The notes under the pieces are model-generated. The model saw only the letters and a list, made by a program, of their open reading frames with translations, was not told the origin of the DNA and made no database searches. 12,954 nucleotides of DNA from JAKVCB01 sp963578605 (GTDB lineage Bacteria; Planctomycetota; Planctomycetia; Pirellulales; Lacipirellulaceae). A program made the position numbers and the translations under genes. Below, piece by piece: positions 12,950 to 12,954 of the stretch. Each line of letters starts with the position of its first letter. The stretch's first letter is position 1. Where the stretch lies: the NCBI GenBank assembly GCA_963578605.1, contig CAUZEA010000137.1, positions 1 to 12,954 of the forward strand, given 5' to 3'.

Positions 12950-12954
12950 ATGTC
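12950..12954 (+). CDS. Possible start of a further gene (first codons only)
   Basis: The window ends at ATG-TC. The preceding AAGGGG and the TAGAAT box 46 bases upstream make this a plausible start codon. Nothing can be said about the product. Confidence 0.35.

Noticed and set aside
1..12954. CRISPR array, insertion sequence, phage genes, tRNA or rRNA
   Set aside because: No regularly spaced repeats, no transposase or integrase motif and no RNA gene sequence were found on reading both strands. The repeats present are too short and too few.

Overview
The window reads as chromosome of a planctomycete, probably a Pirellulales-type lineage. The grounds are the pairing of a TolC-type protein carrying an LAEGPWP-like tail, an OprO/OprP-type porin and a very Cys-rich secreted protein, together with loosely packed genes, weak Shine-Dalgarno sequences and recurring TAGAAT -10 boxes. 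This is inferred from protein style only; no rRNA or other phylogenetic marker is present.

Layout. Positions 3-803 hold the 3' part of a TolC-family outer-membrane efflux gene whose start lies outside the window. After a 338-base gap come a phosphate-selective-porin family gene (1142-2728) and a secreted protein with 36 cysteines (2817-3584). The next gap, 3585-3913, contains a small hairpin and a fragment that clearly encodes the first ~40 residues of a PiT-type phosphate transporter, frameshifted and cut off. Then follow an orphan UgpC/MalK-type sugar ABC ATPase (3914-5008), a TVP38/TMEM64 membrane protein (5169-5972), a FAD-dependent disulfide oxidoreductase resembling mercuric reductase (6095-7621) and an NADP-type glutamate dehydrogenase (7696-9084), all on the + strand. 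The - strand carries a DJ-1/PfpI protein (9092-9667), an amidohydrolase-2 enzyme (9843-10766) and a rhomboid protease (11043-11714). A TPR protein resembling NlpI (about 11878-12789) is divergent from the rhomboid gene and may be leaderless. The first codons of another gene appear at the right edge (12950).

How the parts may work together. The left third is an envelope block: efflux channel, anion porin, Cys-rich exported protein and a lost phosphate transporter. TVP38 plus the flavoprotein is a partnership seen in many bacteria, sometimes as a fusion, and suggests a membrane-linked redox function. GdhA, PfpI and the amidohydrolase look like metabolic or stress housekeeping genes with no obvious common pathway.

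The most distinctive items are the 36-Cys protein, the decayed pit 5' end, a near-identical 20-base motif in two separate intergenic regions, and an in-frame CxxC-containing extension beyond the rhomboid stop codon. I see no CRISPR array, transposase, tRNA or rRNA, and no clear new defence or biosynthetic system.
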